A stretch of DNA of 64,000 nucleotides from Corbicula japonica (Eukaryota; Mollusca; Bivalvia; Venerida; Cyrenidae), in the NCBI GenBank assembly GCA_038501625.1, contig JAZAYU010000009.1, forward strand, positions 1-64,000, in the 5' to 3' direction. A program made the translations under genes and the position numbers. Below the pieces are notes generated by a model. The model worked only from the letters and a program-made list of their open reading frames with translations, did not search any database and was not told where the DNA came from. Positions 22,949-34,174 of the stretch are shown in pieces; the first letter of the stretch is position 1; each line of letters opens with the position of its first letter.

Positions 22949-25130
22949 AGGGTGCATAGAATTACCGAATGCGACCGAAATTACCAAAAAATACCGAATG
23001 CGGCCGAAAAATACCGAATGCGACCGAAAAATAACGAATGTGACATAAGAAATACCGAATGCGACTAGAATGATGTTAATAACGTTTAACGTGTAAAAAG
23101 ATATTAATTAACATGTTTAGTAGCGAAATTATAGCGAAACATTATTCATATTTGCTTTTTAATGCGGACAAAGTTCAACGGTTTGACCGCGCGATTCTGA
23201 TATATCAATTGATCGTTTACGATAAAAGTAAATACCGGGTATTATTAATTATAATCATAATTCTTTATAACGGATTCATTAAATAAAATATGTTTGGACT
23301 TTGTTAAGGAACCGAAACATCAAAACATTTTATGGAACACTTGCGCCTCTGTCATACATCAGGCGTGTCCGTGTCTGCTGCTGGTAGGAATTCAAACTGA
23401 AAATGAAAATAACAACAACAAAACACGACAAAACTCAGTCTGTATTACTAAACCAATTTAATCAGGACTAACATATTTTTATTGTTTCATACAGGAATCT
23501 TTATCAAAGATAAAGATTCCTGTTTCATATAACTTAATATATTAAAGTATAGGTTTCAAAAACATATCATTTATTATCATCAAACAATTTATGAAAACAA
23601 TAACAATTTTACTTTAGAGTTTTTTTGTGACAGACCAATTCAACAAATAGTAATCTGGAATCCATGGAATTGTGAGATAAAATAATCATGCTAATGACCG
23701 GACATTCCAAACCGATCACCATATTAATAACCTTTACAAATTACAAGAAACAATAAACTTCTTATTCGGATATTTTCGTAAAAAAATAATACTAAACATT
23801 TTCCCAGGTATATACAACATGGGTATATAACATCATCATCCAATATACAACAAACGACATTGATTTAATTATCTAGTGCACCACAGTATTAATTAGATTA
23901 ACGAGCTGCAGGGGGTAATCATGTCAGCGCCCCCAATAAACAGGAACTCCAAAGATTTTAATTGACACCGAACCGTTGGTAAATCAACAATATTTTATCA
24001 GTTCATAATGTGAACGGGCGATGATATATTTATTTCAATTTTGTAATGCGGGTTAAAACAAAAAAATCTTTCCGTACCCAGGTGAATATCAGATCATATG
24101 CTTAAATTCTGGCTTAAATTTCTTGATAAAGATAATAACTCATTTTTAAAAAATATTAAAACGCGATGTTGATGCAAACAGGAATTATAACGGAAAAAAT
24201 TGGGCATATCAAATCAAAAACATTCTAGATTCTCATGGATTCTCATATGTTTGGAACATTAAAAGCGCAACAGACATTCCGTTTGATATTTTAAAGAAAC
24301 GAATCTTTGACGCCTGTAAACAAAATTGGTACTCCGAAATTAACAATTCTATCAAATTTGACGCGGTTTTCAGTGTTAGAAAGAATACCCCGATTTTTTA
24401 ATTTATATTATACATTTTTACTCATCGTAAGATACGAAAAACATTTAATGTGACAGAGACTGTTTCTGTTTCTATCTTGTTAATATATTTTATTTTCATT
24501 TCTTGACACGTTATAAACGTCTTACTGAAGTCGCATTCGGTATTTTTAGTTAAATTTGGTAGTTTTCAGCCGCATTCGGTATTTGTCATTTTATTGTTAT
24601 TGTTGTACGTGTTTAAACTAAAAAAGAATTATAATTTCGTAATTGATAAGTTTTTTTTATATTTCTTGATTGTTAATATATTTTATTTCTTCATATCTTG
24701 ACACGTTCCTAACGTCTCTCTGAAATCGCATTCGGTATTTTCAGTCACATTTTGTGTTTTTCTGTCGCATTCGGTCCGTTGATGTTGTCTGTATTTAAAC
24801 TGAAAAAGAATTATTATTACGCTATCAACATTATATTTCTTAACAAGTAAATAACATATATCTGGATTGACATTCGGTATTTTAGTTAAATGTAGTAGTT
24901 TTCAGTCGCATTCGGTATTGTCATTAAATTTTGTTGTTGTTGCTGCTGTCCGTGTTTTAACTCAAAAAGAGTTAAAATTTCATTATTTACATGTTATTTT
25001 ATATTTCTTGACACGCATTTAACGTCTTACTGAAGTCGCATTCGGTATTTCTTATGTCACATTCGGTATTTTTTGGTCGCATTCGGTATTTTTTGGTATT
25101 TTCGGTCGCATTCGGTAATTCTATGCACCG
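22949..25130. mobile_element. TIR transposon with iterated GCATTCGGTATTT motifs
   Basis: The inverted termini share GGTGCATAGAATTACCG and continue for over 100 bp. Each is built from iterations of ACCGAATGCGACCGAAAAAT. The 8-bp direct repeat CCGTAAAC flanks it (22941-22948 and 25131-25138). The right third holds four diverged direct units of about 150-180 bp, each with TGAAGTCGCATTCGGTATT. It encodes no transposase. The 8-bp duplication fits hAT among others; the superfamily is unresolved. A LINE-derived segment lies inside. Confidence 0.75.
24150..24401 (+). pseudogene. Captured C-terminal fragment of a LINE reverse transcriptase ORF
   Basis: An 83-codon frame with no ATG, ending in TAA, reads in part NWAYQIKNILDSHGFSYVW ... 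RIFDACKQNWYSEINNS. The spacing of NWA, LDSHGF..VW, R-x-FDA-x-x-QNW and the closing Ser/Lys region resembles the extreme C-terminal tail of many invertebrate non-LTR ORF2 proteins (established pattern, recalled rather than searched). No reverse transcriptase core is present. It sits inside the TIR element, so it is either captured or left from an older insertion. Confidence 0.55.
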
Positions 25131-25436
25131 CCGTAAACCCGCTGTTTATGATGACAGGTTTGTCGACTGTTCCCAATGGTTTTTGCAAAATTATTTTTGT
25201 TTCAAATTCTAAAAGACACCCCTCATATTTCCTTGATATTTCAGTATTCCCTACACATTATAAAAGTGAAAACAATTTAAACAAAATGGCCGAATTGGTA
25301 CAGAATTGTCTCCAGAACAGATGTATTCATACGCCAACAACAGATGTTCATTCCTTTTAAAATCAAGTAAAAATCTCTTTCAGGCGAAAAAAAAAAGAGA
25401 AAAATAGGTAGCGGTGGTAGGATAAATATAATATTA

Positions 25437-25565
25437 AGTTACTGTCTTACCTAGCTTTAATTTATTAGGCTCGTCTCCGAAAAATATACAGGGCTCGGCA
25501 GAGCCTCGCCCTGTACATTTTTCTCCAACTCGCCTGATAAATTCAAGCTTGGTAAGACAGTAACA
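25437..25565. mobile_element. Short foldback element
   Basis: GTTACTGTCTTACC at the left and GGTAAGACAGTAAC at the right are inverted, with arms continuing inward (AATTTATTAGGC / CCTGATAAATT, then ATACAGGGC / GCCCTGTAC). The centre is CTCGGCAGAGCCTCG. The same 15-nt centre occurs inside the larger foldback at about 33349-33363, although the arms differ. Confidence 0.7.
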
Positions 25566-25769
25566 TAATATTCTATATATATCAGCATACCTTTCCTTAT
25601 CTTCACCCTTTCATTTGTAAGTTTTGCTCTGAGTTTTAACATTACAAGTCTCTTTGGTAGACCTTTTAACATAGCAGGATTATCCTCTATGAATCTCAGA
25701 ATCTTTTTTCCTGAAAAATTAATGTATCAAAAGTTATACGAAACGAGAGACCGTTGAAGACGGTTGATA

Positions 25770-28197
25770 CTCTCCGAATGGTTTTGTCACAAAAACTGGT
25801 AGTTACATTTCTATGAAGGCGAATTTTGTCAAACTTTCATTTGGAAAACATAACTATAATTTCTGTGAAACAATTTTAAAATGTGAATGCAAATAACAAC
25901 TAGAATGTTGTGTTCCGCGGAACACATGTGTCGCCTGCATGGAAAACGTTGAAATGTGGGCCTATGTTTAATCATATATAATAAAAATACTTTATTGAAG
26001 TTGATTTCAATACTACACAACAGAACACATGTGTCATCTAAATTGCATTTAAAAGGGGAATAACTAAAATAATGGTGAAACCCGAGTTATCATTTTCAAA
26101 AATTGGTTTGTAAATTAATGCAGATGAGTTATTCAAAGTATTAAGTGAATTAATTGAACAAGTAATTTCCATTTTACAGGCAACACTAAGTTGCATTTGA
26201 AAGGGATATCACTCATAACATATTGAAACTGGAGTTATCATTCTTGTCGTCACAGATGGCATTGTTCATGCTGATAATATTTTCCAAGTATGAAGTGAAT
26301 AGAACAAGTACTTTCAAAGTTATTGGCAACATTAAGTTTCAGGTTTAAGTTGCATTTGAAAGGGGCATAACTCAAAATATATTGAAACTGGAGTTATCAT
26401 TCTTGTCGTCACTGACGGCATTGTTCATTCTGGTGAAATTTTCCAAGTATGAAGTGAATATGACAAGTACTTTCAAAGTTTAAAGTCAACATTAAGTTTC
26501 ATGTTAAAGTTGCATTTGAAAGGGGCATAACTCAAAAAATTTTGAAATTGGTCTTATCATTCTTGTCGTCACAGATGGCATTGTTAGTGCTGATGATATA
26601 TTCCAAGTATGAAGTGAATAGGACAAGTACTTTCAAAGTTATAGGCAACATTAAGTTTCAGGTTAAGTTGCATTTGAAAGGGGCATAACTCAAAAAATAT
26701 TGAAACTGGAGTTATCATTCTTGTCATCACAGATGGCATTGTTCCTGCTGATGATATATTCCAAGTATGAAGTGAATAGGACAAGTACTTTCAAAGTTAT
26801 AGGCAACATTAAGTTTCAGGTTAAGTTGCATTTGAAAGGGGCATAACTCAAAAAATATTGAAACTGGAGTTATCATTCTTGTCGTCACAGATGGCATTGT
26901 TCCTGCTGATGATATATTCCAAGTATGAAGTGAATAGGACAAGTACTTTCAAAGTTATAGGCAACATTAAGTTTCAGGTTAAAGTTGCATTTGAAAGGGG
27001 CATAACTCAAAAAATATTGAAACTGGAGTTATCATTCTTGTCGTCACAGATGGCATTGTTCCTGCTGATGATATATTCCAAGTATGAAGTGAATAGAACA
27101 AATACTTTCAAAGTTATAGGCAACATTAAGTTTCAGGTTAAGTTGCATTTGAAAGGGGCATAACTCAAAAAATTTTGAATCTGGAGTTATCATTCTTGTC
27201 GTCACAGATGGCATTGTTCATGCTGATGATATATTCCAAGTATGAAGTGAATAGGACAAGTACTTTCAAAGTTATAGGCAACATTAAGTTTCAGGTTAAA
27301 GTTTCATTTGAAAGGGGCATAACTCAAAAAATATTGAAACTGGAGTTATCATTCTTGTCGTGACAGATGGCATTGTTCATGCTGGTGATATATTCCAAGT
27401 ATGAAGTGAATAGGACAAGTACTTTCAAAGTTATAGGCAACATTAAGTTTCAGGTTAAAGTTGCATTTGAAAGGGGCATAACTCAAAAAATATTGAAACT
27501 GGAGTTATCATTCTTGTCGTGACAGATGGCATTGTTCATGCTGATGATATATTCCAAGTATGAAGTGAATAGGACAAGTACTTTCAAAGTTATAGGCAAC
27601 ATTAAGTTTCAGGTTAAAGTTGCATTTGAAAGGGGCATAACTCAAAAAATATTGAAACTGGAGTTATCATTCTTGTCGTCACAGATGGCATTGTTCATGC
27701 TGATGATATATTCCAAGTATGAAGTGAATAGGACAAGTACTTTCAAAGTTATAGGCAACATTAAGTTTCAGGTTAAAGTTGGGGGACTACCGGACGACGC
27801 CGACGACGCCGCCGGACAATAGGATCCCTATGTGTCTACCTGCTATCGCAGGCGACACAAAAAGTAATGGGTCGGACATGATTTTGCTTTCACAGTGTGA
27901 CCTTGACCTTAAGATAGAAACCTAATTTACGTGAAACATGTCTTCTCGATATGGTGATCATTTCTGTGAAATGATTTTAAAATCCAACTTTTAATATCAA
28001 AGTTATAAACCTTGACCTTCAAGGTAGCGACCCGAATGTTGACCTCGACACGTCGATATGACGATAATTTCTGTCAAATAATTTTATAATGCAACTTTAA
28101 ATTACAAAGTTATAGGAAGGTCACAAATGCGGGATGGAAGGACTGACGGACAAAGCGGCGACAATATGCTCCTCCGTATTTTCATTTGTGGGGCATA
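25770..28197 (+). mobile_element. Outer Pearl-like element interrupted by another
   Basis: The two parts 25770-25899 and 27862-28197 share the monomer word CGATAATTTCTGTGAAAT(A/G)ATTTTAAAAT. The right part ends with ACTGACGGACAAAGCGGCGAC and a 3' hairpin TATGCTCC...GGGGCATA. The inner element (25900-27861) splits it. The left terminus was not located. Confidence 0.5.
25900..27861 (+). mobile_element. Pearl-like element, TGTGTCGCCTGC family
   Basis: It starts CTAGAATGTTG, followed by the 14-bp perfect palindrome TGTTCCGCGGAACA and then TGTGTCGCCTGC. About ten monomers of 158-159 bp follow (GAAACTGGAGTTATCATTC ... TTTGAAAGGGGCATAAC). A GACGACGCCGACGACG tract comes next, then the hairpin GTGTCTACCTGC-TATC-GCAGGCGACAC. 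The 5' TGTGTCGCCTGC and 3' GCAGGCGACACA are 12-bp perfect TIRs. Its reading frames are by-products of the near-159-bp period. Confidence 0.82.
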
Positions 28198-28361
28198 ATA
28201 AACAGATTTTAATTTTTTAAGCAAGTTCAAAATTATTTGATGGGTAAGATATGTACCGTACTCTGTGTGTTTGTGGGAGAGGATAGTGTTCGAAGTTATT
28301 TTTGTCGGGTTATGCTAAAAGGAAACAAGGCGCTATGGATTAGAGCTGTTACAATATACAT

Positions 28362-28675
28362 TTGTTGTAGATGATACTGCCTCTAACTGGGAGCGAACCC
28401 GCACCGTCACGGCAACATCGCCTAGCCCTGCAATTCCTGCGACGCAACCAATTGAGCGAACCGAGACAACCCCAGAAAAGGTTGATCAGATAGCCCTGAT
28501 ATACGTAACAATCACTGCATGACATCGGTAACGGGTTATTTTACTGATAACAGTACTGACTATATGAACGGGGAGACTTTTTACGGCCGCCACAATGCAC
28601 AAATAGCGCTAGTGTGAATTTCAAATGATAAGTGCCTCTAGCTGGGAGGGAACCCGCACCGTCACGGTGAAGATT
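28362..28675 (-). mobile_element. tRNA-derived SINE with partial tandem copy
   Basis: The minus-strand head CTCGGTTCGCTCAATTGGTTG and the B box GGGTTCGCTCCC are tRNA-like. The head recurs at 28627-28675 after about 265 bp (AGCTGGGAGGGAACCCGC), so the copy is a partial dimer. A relative with the same layout is at 51919-52206. Confidence 0.65.
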
Positions 28676-29105
28676 TATACTATTGTCAATTTCGAAATTA
28701 GTGTCTTAACAACGGAAGTCGGTATTTCCGTACAATCGGTCAGGGGGGTACGTGTATGAATAACGACATTGCAGCAATGCGTAAAATTAATCAATTTTTA
28801 AAATATTTATTGAAATCAACAAACATTTCAGTAGACAGTTACTGCATATGTTAAAATATACTAAGTGACACCAAAACTAATTTCATTTTATGTTGCTTTA
28901 TCAGTTTTATCAGTTAAAATTGAAAAAAGCGACACGTTCGCTTCGTCCGTAAAGATTGATAACGAATTAAAAAATACATTTAAGTACCAGCATTAGATAA
29001 TTTTTATGACAAATTAAAACTTATTGCTGAAATAAATAAAATATTTTACAAGTTTTCGCTAATTTCAACGTTTATCATTGTAAAACATGTTTTTCTCAAT
29101 ACGCT
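28676..29105. other. 3' flank of zinc-finger gene copy 2
   Basis: AT-rich sequence with no open frame. On the minus strand AATAAA (TTTATT at about 28808 on plus) could be a polyadenylation signal roughly 300 nt beyond the proposed stop. This is weak evidence in AT-rich DNA. Confidence 0.3.
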
Positions 29106-29155
29106 CTATACATCGCCATTATCGGCAACCCCACTGACCAAAGTACGATCGGTAC
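29106..29155 (-). CDS. Zinc-finger copy 2, proposed last exon
   Basis: Acceptor TTTATCCCGTTTTCAG ends at 29156. In phase with the previous donor (ATTG|GT) it reads GTDRTLVSGVADNGDV and stops at TAG, 29106-29108. The pyrimidine-rich acceptor and correct phase support it. There is no domain and no second copy in the window for comparison, so the gene could end differently. Confidence 0.45.
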
Positions 29156-29281
29156 CTGAAAACGGGATAAAGAAGTAATTTTGAAATCGAGAATACAACT
29201 TAAAATACAACTTGATACGCATAAACGTTAACTGAAATTTATATTAAGTGAGCTGGACTTATACAAAGCAAAAAACCTTAC

Positions 29282-29362
29282 CAATATCTTTGTCTCTTTC
29301 CTGAGAATGAATATAGTCTTTAAAGTACTTTACAATATGTGCCTTTTCTTCTCTAGTCCACC
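29282..29362 (-). CDS. Zinc-finger copy 2, WTREEK-tail exon
   Basis: Acceptor TTTTTGCAG ends at 29363, with a strong GTAAGG donor at 29281; phase 1 in and 1 out. It encodes WTREEKAHIVKYFKDYIHSQ and ERDKDI. A W-x2-(E/D)E(E/K) helix followed by a basic FK.HI stretch is a C-terminal segment I recall from many invertebrate and fish C2H2 proteins, usually followed by a PGK motif that is not seen here. The role is unknown, perhaps protein interaction. Confidence 0.7.
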
Positions 29363-29948
29363 CTGCAAAAATATGCTCTAAAACTTGAATACATGAACAA
29401 TTATATTGCATGTTTTTAACAAAACACTGATTTTCCTCAAACATATTTTAATTCTGAACAATTTTATACAGCCCTCAAAATTATAACATTATTCGGATAA
29501 AGCAGTTACAATTTTATGTTAATCACCTATAAGATAACTCTTAAATAATTCACAGACTTTTCTGAAAGATGTTTGTTTTTCAAAGTTCAAGCATAAATCT
29601 TAGTTGAGCTAGAAACATGTTCTATAAGCACATCTCTCAGTGGAAGTTTTGTTTATGATTTTGTTAATAGGTTGTGAACTAAAAATCTGTAAATTGATTT
29701 AAAGTCTTCCAATCGGAGATGTCTTGAACAGCTTGAGTTCTTCTGATCTAACATTGTCTGACATGCAAAGTTTATAGTATGCCTTAAGCATATTAAAGTG
29801 TCTATAAATTAAAAAAAGATCATATTCCACAATGTTCAGCTTATCTTGTCATAAACCCAACAACAGCTGAACAATTCTAACAAATAATAATAATTTACAA
29901 AGCTACAAGTAGTATTCATCACAATAATTAAAGGTTTAGAGTATTTAC

Positions 29949-29975
29949 TTTGTTGTGCCACTGCCTCCAATTTGT
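29949..29975 (-). CDS. Zinc-finger copy 2, candidate 27-nt microexon
   Basis: Acceptor CTATTTCAG and donor GTAAAT bracket 27 nt, phase 1 in and 1 out, encoding DKLEAVAQQ. With it, the next exon begins RWTREEK; without it, the preceding exon splices in the same phase to give GWTREEK. Both products are in frame, so it may be a cassette exon or a false call. The donor is weaker than the others. Confidence 0.45.
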
Positions 29976-30340
29976 CTGAAATAGAACAGCATGTCTGCAT
30001 TATTTGTTCAATTTAATTTCATACAGTTTATTCCGAAATTTCCACTATACTAAAGGTTTTCTACAAATATACTGCTAGAAAGCCTTGATCAAAACAAGGA
30101 AAATATTTTTCCGAAAGTATACCTTTTCTTTCAATTGCTTGGTAATTTGTTAGTTTACCTGTTAATGATTTTAAATGCCTGATATTGTGGTTCCTCTTAT
30201 CTTTGTCAAAATTATTAATTAAGGATAATCCTGATCAATTTTTTCTTTAAATCGCAGCATTATTCAAAACATTTTCTTTTTAGTTTATTCCTTGATTTGT
30301 AATCGGCTAGATGAATATTTCCATGGAAGCAAAAAATTAC

Positions 30341-30520
30341 CACTGGAACAAGATAATGCGTGAACCTCCATTGCTTTTTTGGCTGGAAATACTCTTAGGC
30401 ACACAGGATTTGTGCATCTCCAAAATCGCTTTAGATCATGAGCACTGTTCACATGAACTTTCAAAAGATCACTCCGTTTGAACCGTGCGGAGCAGAATTT
30501 GCACTCATATGGTCTTGCAT
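30341..30520 (-). CDS. Zinc-finger copy 2, two-finger exon
   Basis: Acceptor TTTGTTCTGCAG ends at 30521. The exon starts in the linker DARPYEC, a variant of the TGEKPY linker, then CKFC...H-x4-H and a C-x4-C-x12-H-x3-C finger (CTNPVC ... HALSC). The donor GTAATT at 30340 follows CSSG, phase 1. Reading through would stop at 30285 after 19 more codons, an alternative 3' end if downstream exons are not used. Confidence 0.75.
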
Positions 30521-30718
30521 CTGCAGAACAAAGAAATAAAATAAACTTAAAGCAAACAGAAACATGCTTTATTTTATCCCTCACTATGTTTATCCATATG
30601 TAGAATTAATTATTTTTTACATGTAAAATTACAGCATAGTACTCAGATAAGTCATTTAGTCAAGATAATTTTATCAATACTTACAACATAACTTTTGCAT
30701 AAACAATAAGTATTTCAC

Positions 30719-31562
30719 TAGGGATGGGAACGAGAAGCAATACACGGATCTTGTTCGGATCGAGTACTTGAGTACTCGAAACCTTCCTCTGATGTAAGCG
30801 GAAAGATCAGCTTCTTCGTACCGGTATGATCATGGCAGACTGTCTACTCGAGAAGATAAACAACAGTTACAACACATAAACAGTAAACAAACTTTAATGA
30901 AATTTTATCAATCCAAGATTTCGAGCATTAACTTTTAAAAACATTCAACTAAACAAGCTATCATAAACTTACTCGACTAACTAGAGCATCTCCGTATAAT
31001 GTAAACATCACGAAAATAGTGTACGATTACAATATTATTAAATTTTGATGCAATGAAGTAAGCGATATATGCTAATGTATGTTTATGTAAACTTGGTTTA
31101 GAATGGGATATGAGTAAGAAATGCAGTTTAGGAATACGAATATGAATATTTTATTTCAGAATTAAACATTATATAATGTCTATAGCCTGTGTATGCAGTA
31201 GCCAAAATGATTGACAGCATATTTTCTCAAATAATAACTCTATTAACAAAATTAAATAAACGGCCGACAAGATACGCGTCACATTCATGTGCGAATATTC
31301 ATGATTGCAAATTGTTGGTGTCATGATGTTTCTACGGCATCATACAATAGCGTCAATAAGGCGCAAATTATCGATAATTTGTGTCCCTACAGGTCATCTT
31401 GTTTATTGGAAACCAGATGCGAGGTGTGTTTATCAAGTGTCAGCCGGCGATTTGTAAGATGCAATAAAGACGACTGCTACCAATTTTTTTTTTACTTTTG
31501 TAATCGAGTACCCGAATACTTGATTAACTACTCGGGTACTCGAATACTCGTTCCCATCCCTA
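30719..31562. mobile_element. hAT-like MITE, TAGGGATGGGAACGAG ends
   Basis: TAGGGATGGGAACGAG at the left and CTCGTTCCCATCCCTA at the right are inverted, with subterminal GAGTACTCGA-type words on both sides. Solo ends of the same kind (AACCGTTCCCATCCCTAG) occur at 3219-3237 and 38640-38655. The flanks (TATTTCAC and ATTTCTAC) are only partly alike. No transposase frame is present. Confidence 0.7.
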
Positions 31563-31724
31563 ATTTCTACACACCTCACTAACCATCCTGACAAGTGGTT
31601 ACCTCCACACATAGTATTCAGCGAACGAAAAATGGCACTGGTATACTATATGCTCATTATACATGTAAATGTTTTAATAGATGAAAAGATAACTTTGAAG
31701 CACCGAACATGACAAATATGAAAA

Positions 31725-31975
31725 TATTGCAGGCTCGGTTTGATTAAGACTGTTCATGGGCAGAATGGAGGAGCATAAACCTGCCACGCTGCTTAGCCCG
31801 GGTTTGAGCGCAACTTAAAATTTACACCAGAAAGCAGTACAATTTAGATCCAGCGCTAACGATGATACACATGTGGCGATGAACATGAAACCTTCAATCT
31901 GTTATTTTAAGATTAATACCATTCCATGATCAGCAACATTTGGTCCCTAGATAAAAGAATATGTGTGCCCTTAAA
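31725..31975 (-). repeat. Dispersed 250-bp repeat (copy of 15090-15345)
   Basis: Reverse-complement match to 15090-15345, beginning CAGGCTCGGTTTGATTAAG and including CCCGGGTTTGAGCGCAAC. Non-coding, in the intron between 30520 and 33690. Confidence 0.55.
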
Positions 31976-32645
31976 AACAATGGCAAGAAAAAAAAGAACA
32001 GAATTTTGACAGGGGATCTAAGAATATTAATTTTGAACTGAACAATATCCAAATCTAAACGTTTTGAGTGAATTTCATGACAACTGGATAAAAACTGGAC
32101 CATTTGACCTGCTATTTTACACCAGATGCCCGCTTTTCAATAAACACACAATAAGGGTTTCTTTGATTTAACATTGGAACCCATTTCTATAAACAGAAAC
32201 CTTGACATTGAATGTTTTAAAGTTATGGGGATCATAGGTTTTGTTTTGAAGCGCCCCTATTAATAATGAAGTCGTGGCCTGGAAAAGAAAATTTTATTTT
32301 AGTAATAGTGACCTTGACTTATTACATATAGGGATGGTTGTTTTACGTGATACACTGCCTTGTCATGCTGAAGATTTTTGCACAGTTATATTCAAAACCC
32401 TCCTTCTATGACCTAGAACTGAATTGTTGACACCTGTCATTTCAATACATTCAACATTTACACTAAATTATTAAGAAAGATCTTGATTGATTAAGACACT
32501 AGAAACAGTTGACTTTTTCATCATATAACAAGTCTGACAGATTAACCACATAACATCCAACAAAACGCTAAGTGTAATCTGTTTATAAATCAAGTTGTAG
32601 AAGTCATAATGGAAAGAATTTTAAAAACAAAAACAGATGAAAGAA

Positions 32646-33433
32646 TATAAGTATCTTGCATGAGTGTGAGGTGAAGATAGAAAAATCTGTCACCTCGAGT
32701 GAACTGTTTTCCGCCAAAACAGTTCACCCGAGGTGACAGATTTTTCTATCTTTACCAAACGCCCCATGCAAGATACTTTTTCTTGCATATCTTTCACTGT
32801 TCATAATATTTGTGTACATGTTTTCAAACTAAATTTTGTTTCCTTACGCTGAAATATTGACGTTAACGTAAACCTTATTTTCTAAATGACGTCACTAACT
32901 AGAATTAATTACGTCAGATATCTGAAGACGCGGTTTACTCGTGTAGCACGCGAACGTTATCTTTTCCCTAGGGAAAAGATAAGATTTTCTTTCCCCGGTA
33001 AAACACGAGGAAATACTTTTCTTGCATACCGGATAAGTATTTCCGTGTGTTTTACCGGGGAAAGAAAATCTTATTTTTTCCCTAGGGAAAAGATAACGTT
33101 CGCGTGCTACACGAGTGACGTCACGTCTTCAAATATCTGACGCAATTTATTCAAGTTAGTGACGTCATTTAGAAAATACGGTTTACGTTAACGTCAATAT
33201 TTCAGCGTAAGGAAACAAAATTTAGTTTGTATACATGAACACAAATGTTATGAACAGTAAAAGGTATGCAAGAAAAAGTATCTTGCATGAGGCATTCGGT
33301 AAAGATAGAAAAATCTGTCACCTCGGGTGAACTGTTTTGGCGGGAACTCGGCAGAGCCTCGTTCCCGCAAAACAGTTCCCCCTCGGTGACAGATTTTTCC
33401 ATCTTCACCTCACACTCATGCAAGATACTTATA
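32646..33433. mobile_element. Large nested foldback element, 788 bp
   Basis: The outer ends TATAAGTATCTTGCATGAGTG-like and its inverse enclose arms that pair almost throughout, to a centre near 33030. Each outer part contains its own palindrome (GTCACCTCG.GTGAACTGTTTT against AAAACAGTTC..CGAGGTGAC), and the inner arms contain CCCTAGGG palindromes and GTGACGTCA words. The loop TTCTTGCATACCGGAT separates the innermost arms. It lies in an intron of copy 2 and encodes nothing. Confidence 0.8.
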
Positions 33434-33689
33434 ATCCGGTATGCAAGAAATATTTTCCTTCCGAAAGGTTCTGTGATCTCAAGATTTATATTCTGGTTAC
33501 AATGTTTAAAGTTTCACTGCACATGTCTCTAATTCAGCAGACTGCTGAATTATTTTGTTATAATTTACTTATCACGACTGAGAAAGTGTCTAATTCAAAT
33601 GAATGTTAGCGATAATTTTCAGTTAGCATATGTCCATGGCACTAAAAAAACTAAGTCGAAGAGTTATACACACAACTGTATTAATTTAC

Positions 33690-33884
33690 CTGAATGAATA
33701 ACGGAGTGCTTTCGAAGACCACCCAAAGTAGAGAACTTCGCATTACAAACTTTGCATTCATGTTGCTTATGACCATGAGTATGTTTCTTGTGTAACCGGT
33801 AATGTCGTTGTGAAACCATCTTTTTGCAAATATCGCACTGCAAGCGTGGCAAGGAATGACTCTCGACATGGACTCTGACTTGAC
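33690..33884 (-). CDS. Zinc-finger copy 2, 195-nt exon
   Basis: Acceptor GTTTTATTTTAG, donor GTAAAT; phase 1 in and 1 out. SQVRVHVESH supplies the His ligands for the finger begun by CEFC in the previous exon (C-x2-C-x12-H-x3-H exactly). Two whole fingers follow: CDIC...H-x4-H (11-residue spacing) and CKVC...H-x3-H. The exon ends in the inter-finger linker HS, which continues as DARPYEC. Confidence 0.8.
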
Positions 33885-34174
33885 CTAAAATAAAACTTAC
33901 ATTAAAATAAAAATTTATAGTTTGTGTGTTGGTCTAATACTACAAAGACAATGCTACATAACAGAAGTTCACAAGACAGTTATAAAATCTGCAAGATTAA
34001 AGTAAATACTCTAAATGGAAAATACGCATTCAAATTGTCAAATGGTATACTTGTTGCTTCAATGTATTAAGATGCAAAGGTCTAAATTACTAAAATAAAA
34101 CCGATTTAAACGGTCAAGTCATTTGACAGGCTTAAATACAAATAATTGGAAACAACTTATAAATACATTTACTA

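Noticed and set aside
26584..27822. Series of 60-100-codon frames (MALFMLMIYSKYEVN...) on both strands
   Set aside because: They come from the near-159-bp monomer period, a multiple of three. The same peptide repeats with each monomer and ends in the element tail.
30285..30340. Translation end of the zinc-finger gene at 30285
   Set aside because: A GTAATT donor at 30340 and in-phase downstream exons with a recognisable tail are preferred. It is kept only as an alternative end.
31289..31582. 97-codon plus-strand frame
   Set aside because: It ends in the TIR of the hAT-like MITE and has no recognisable domain; the composition fits chance.
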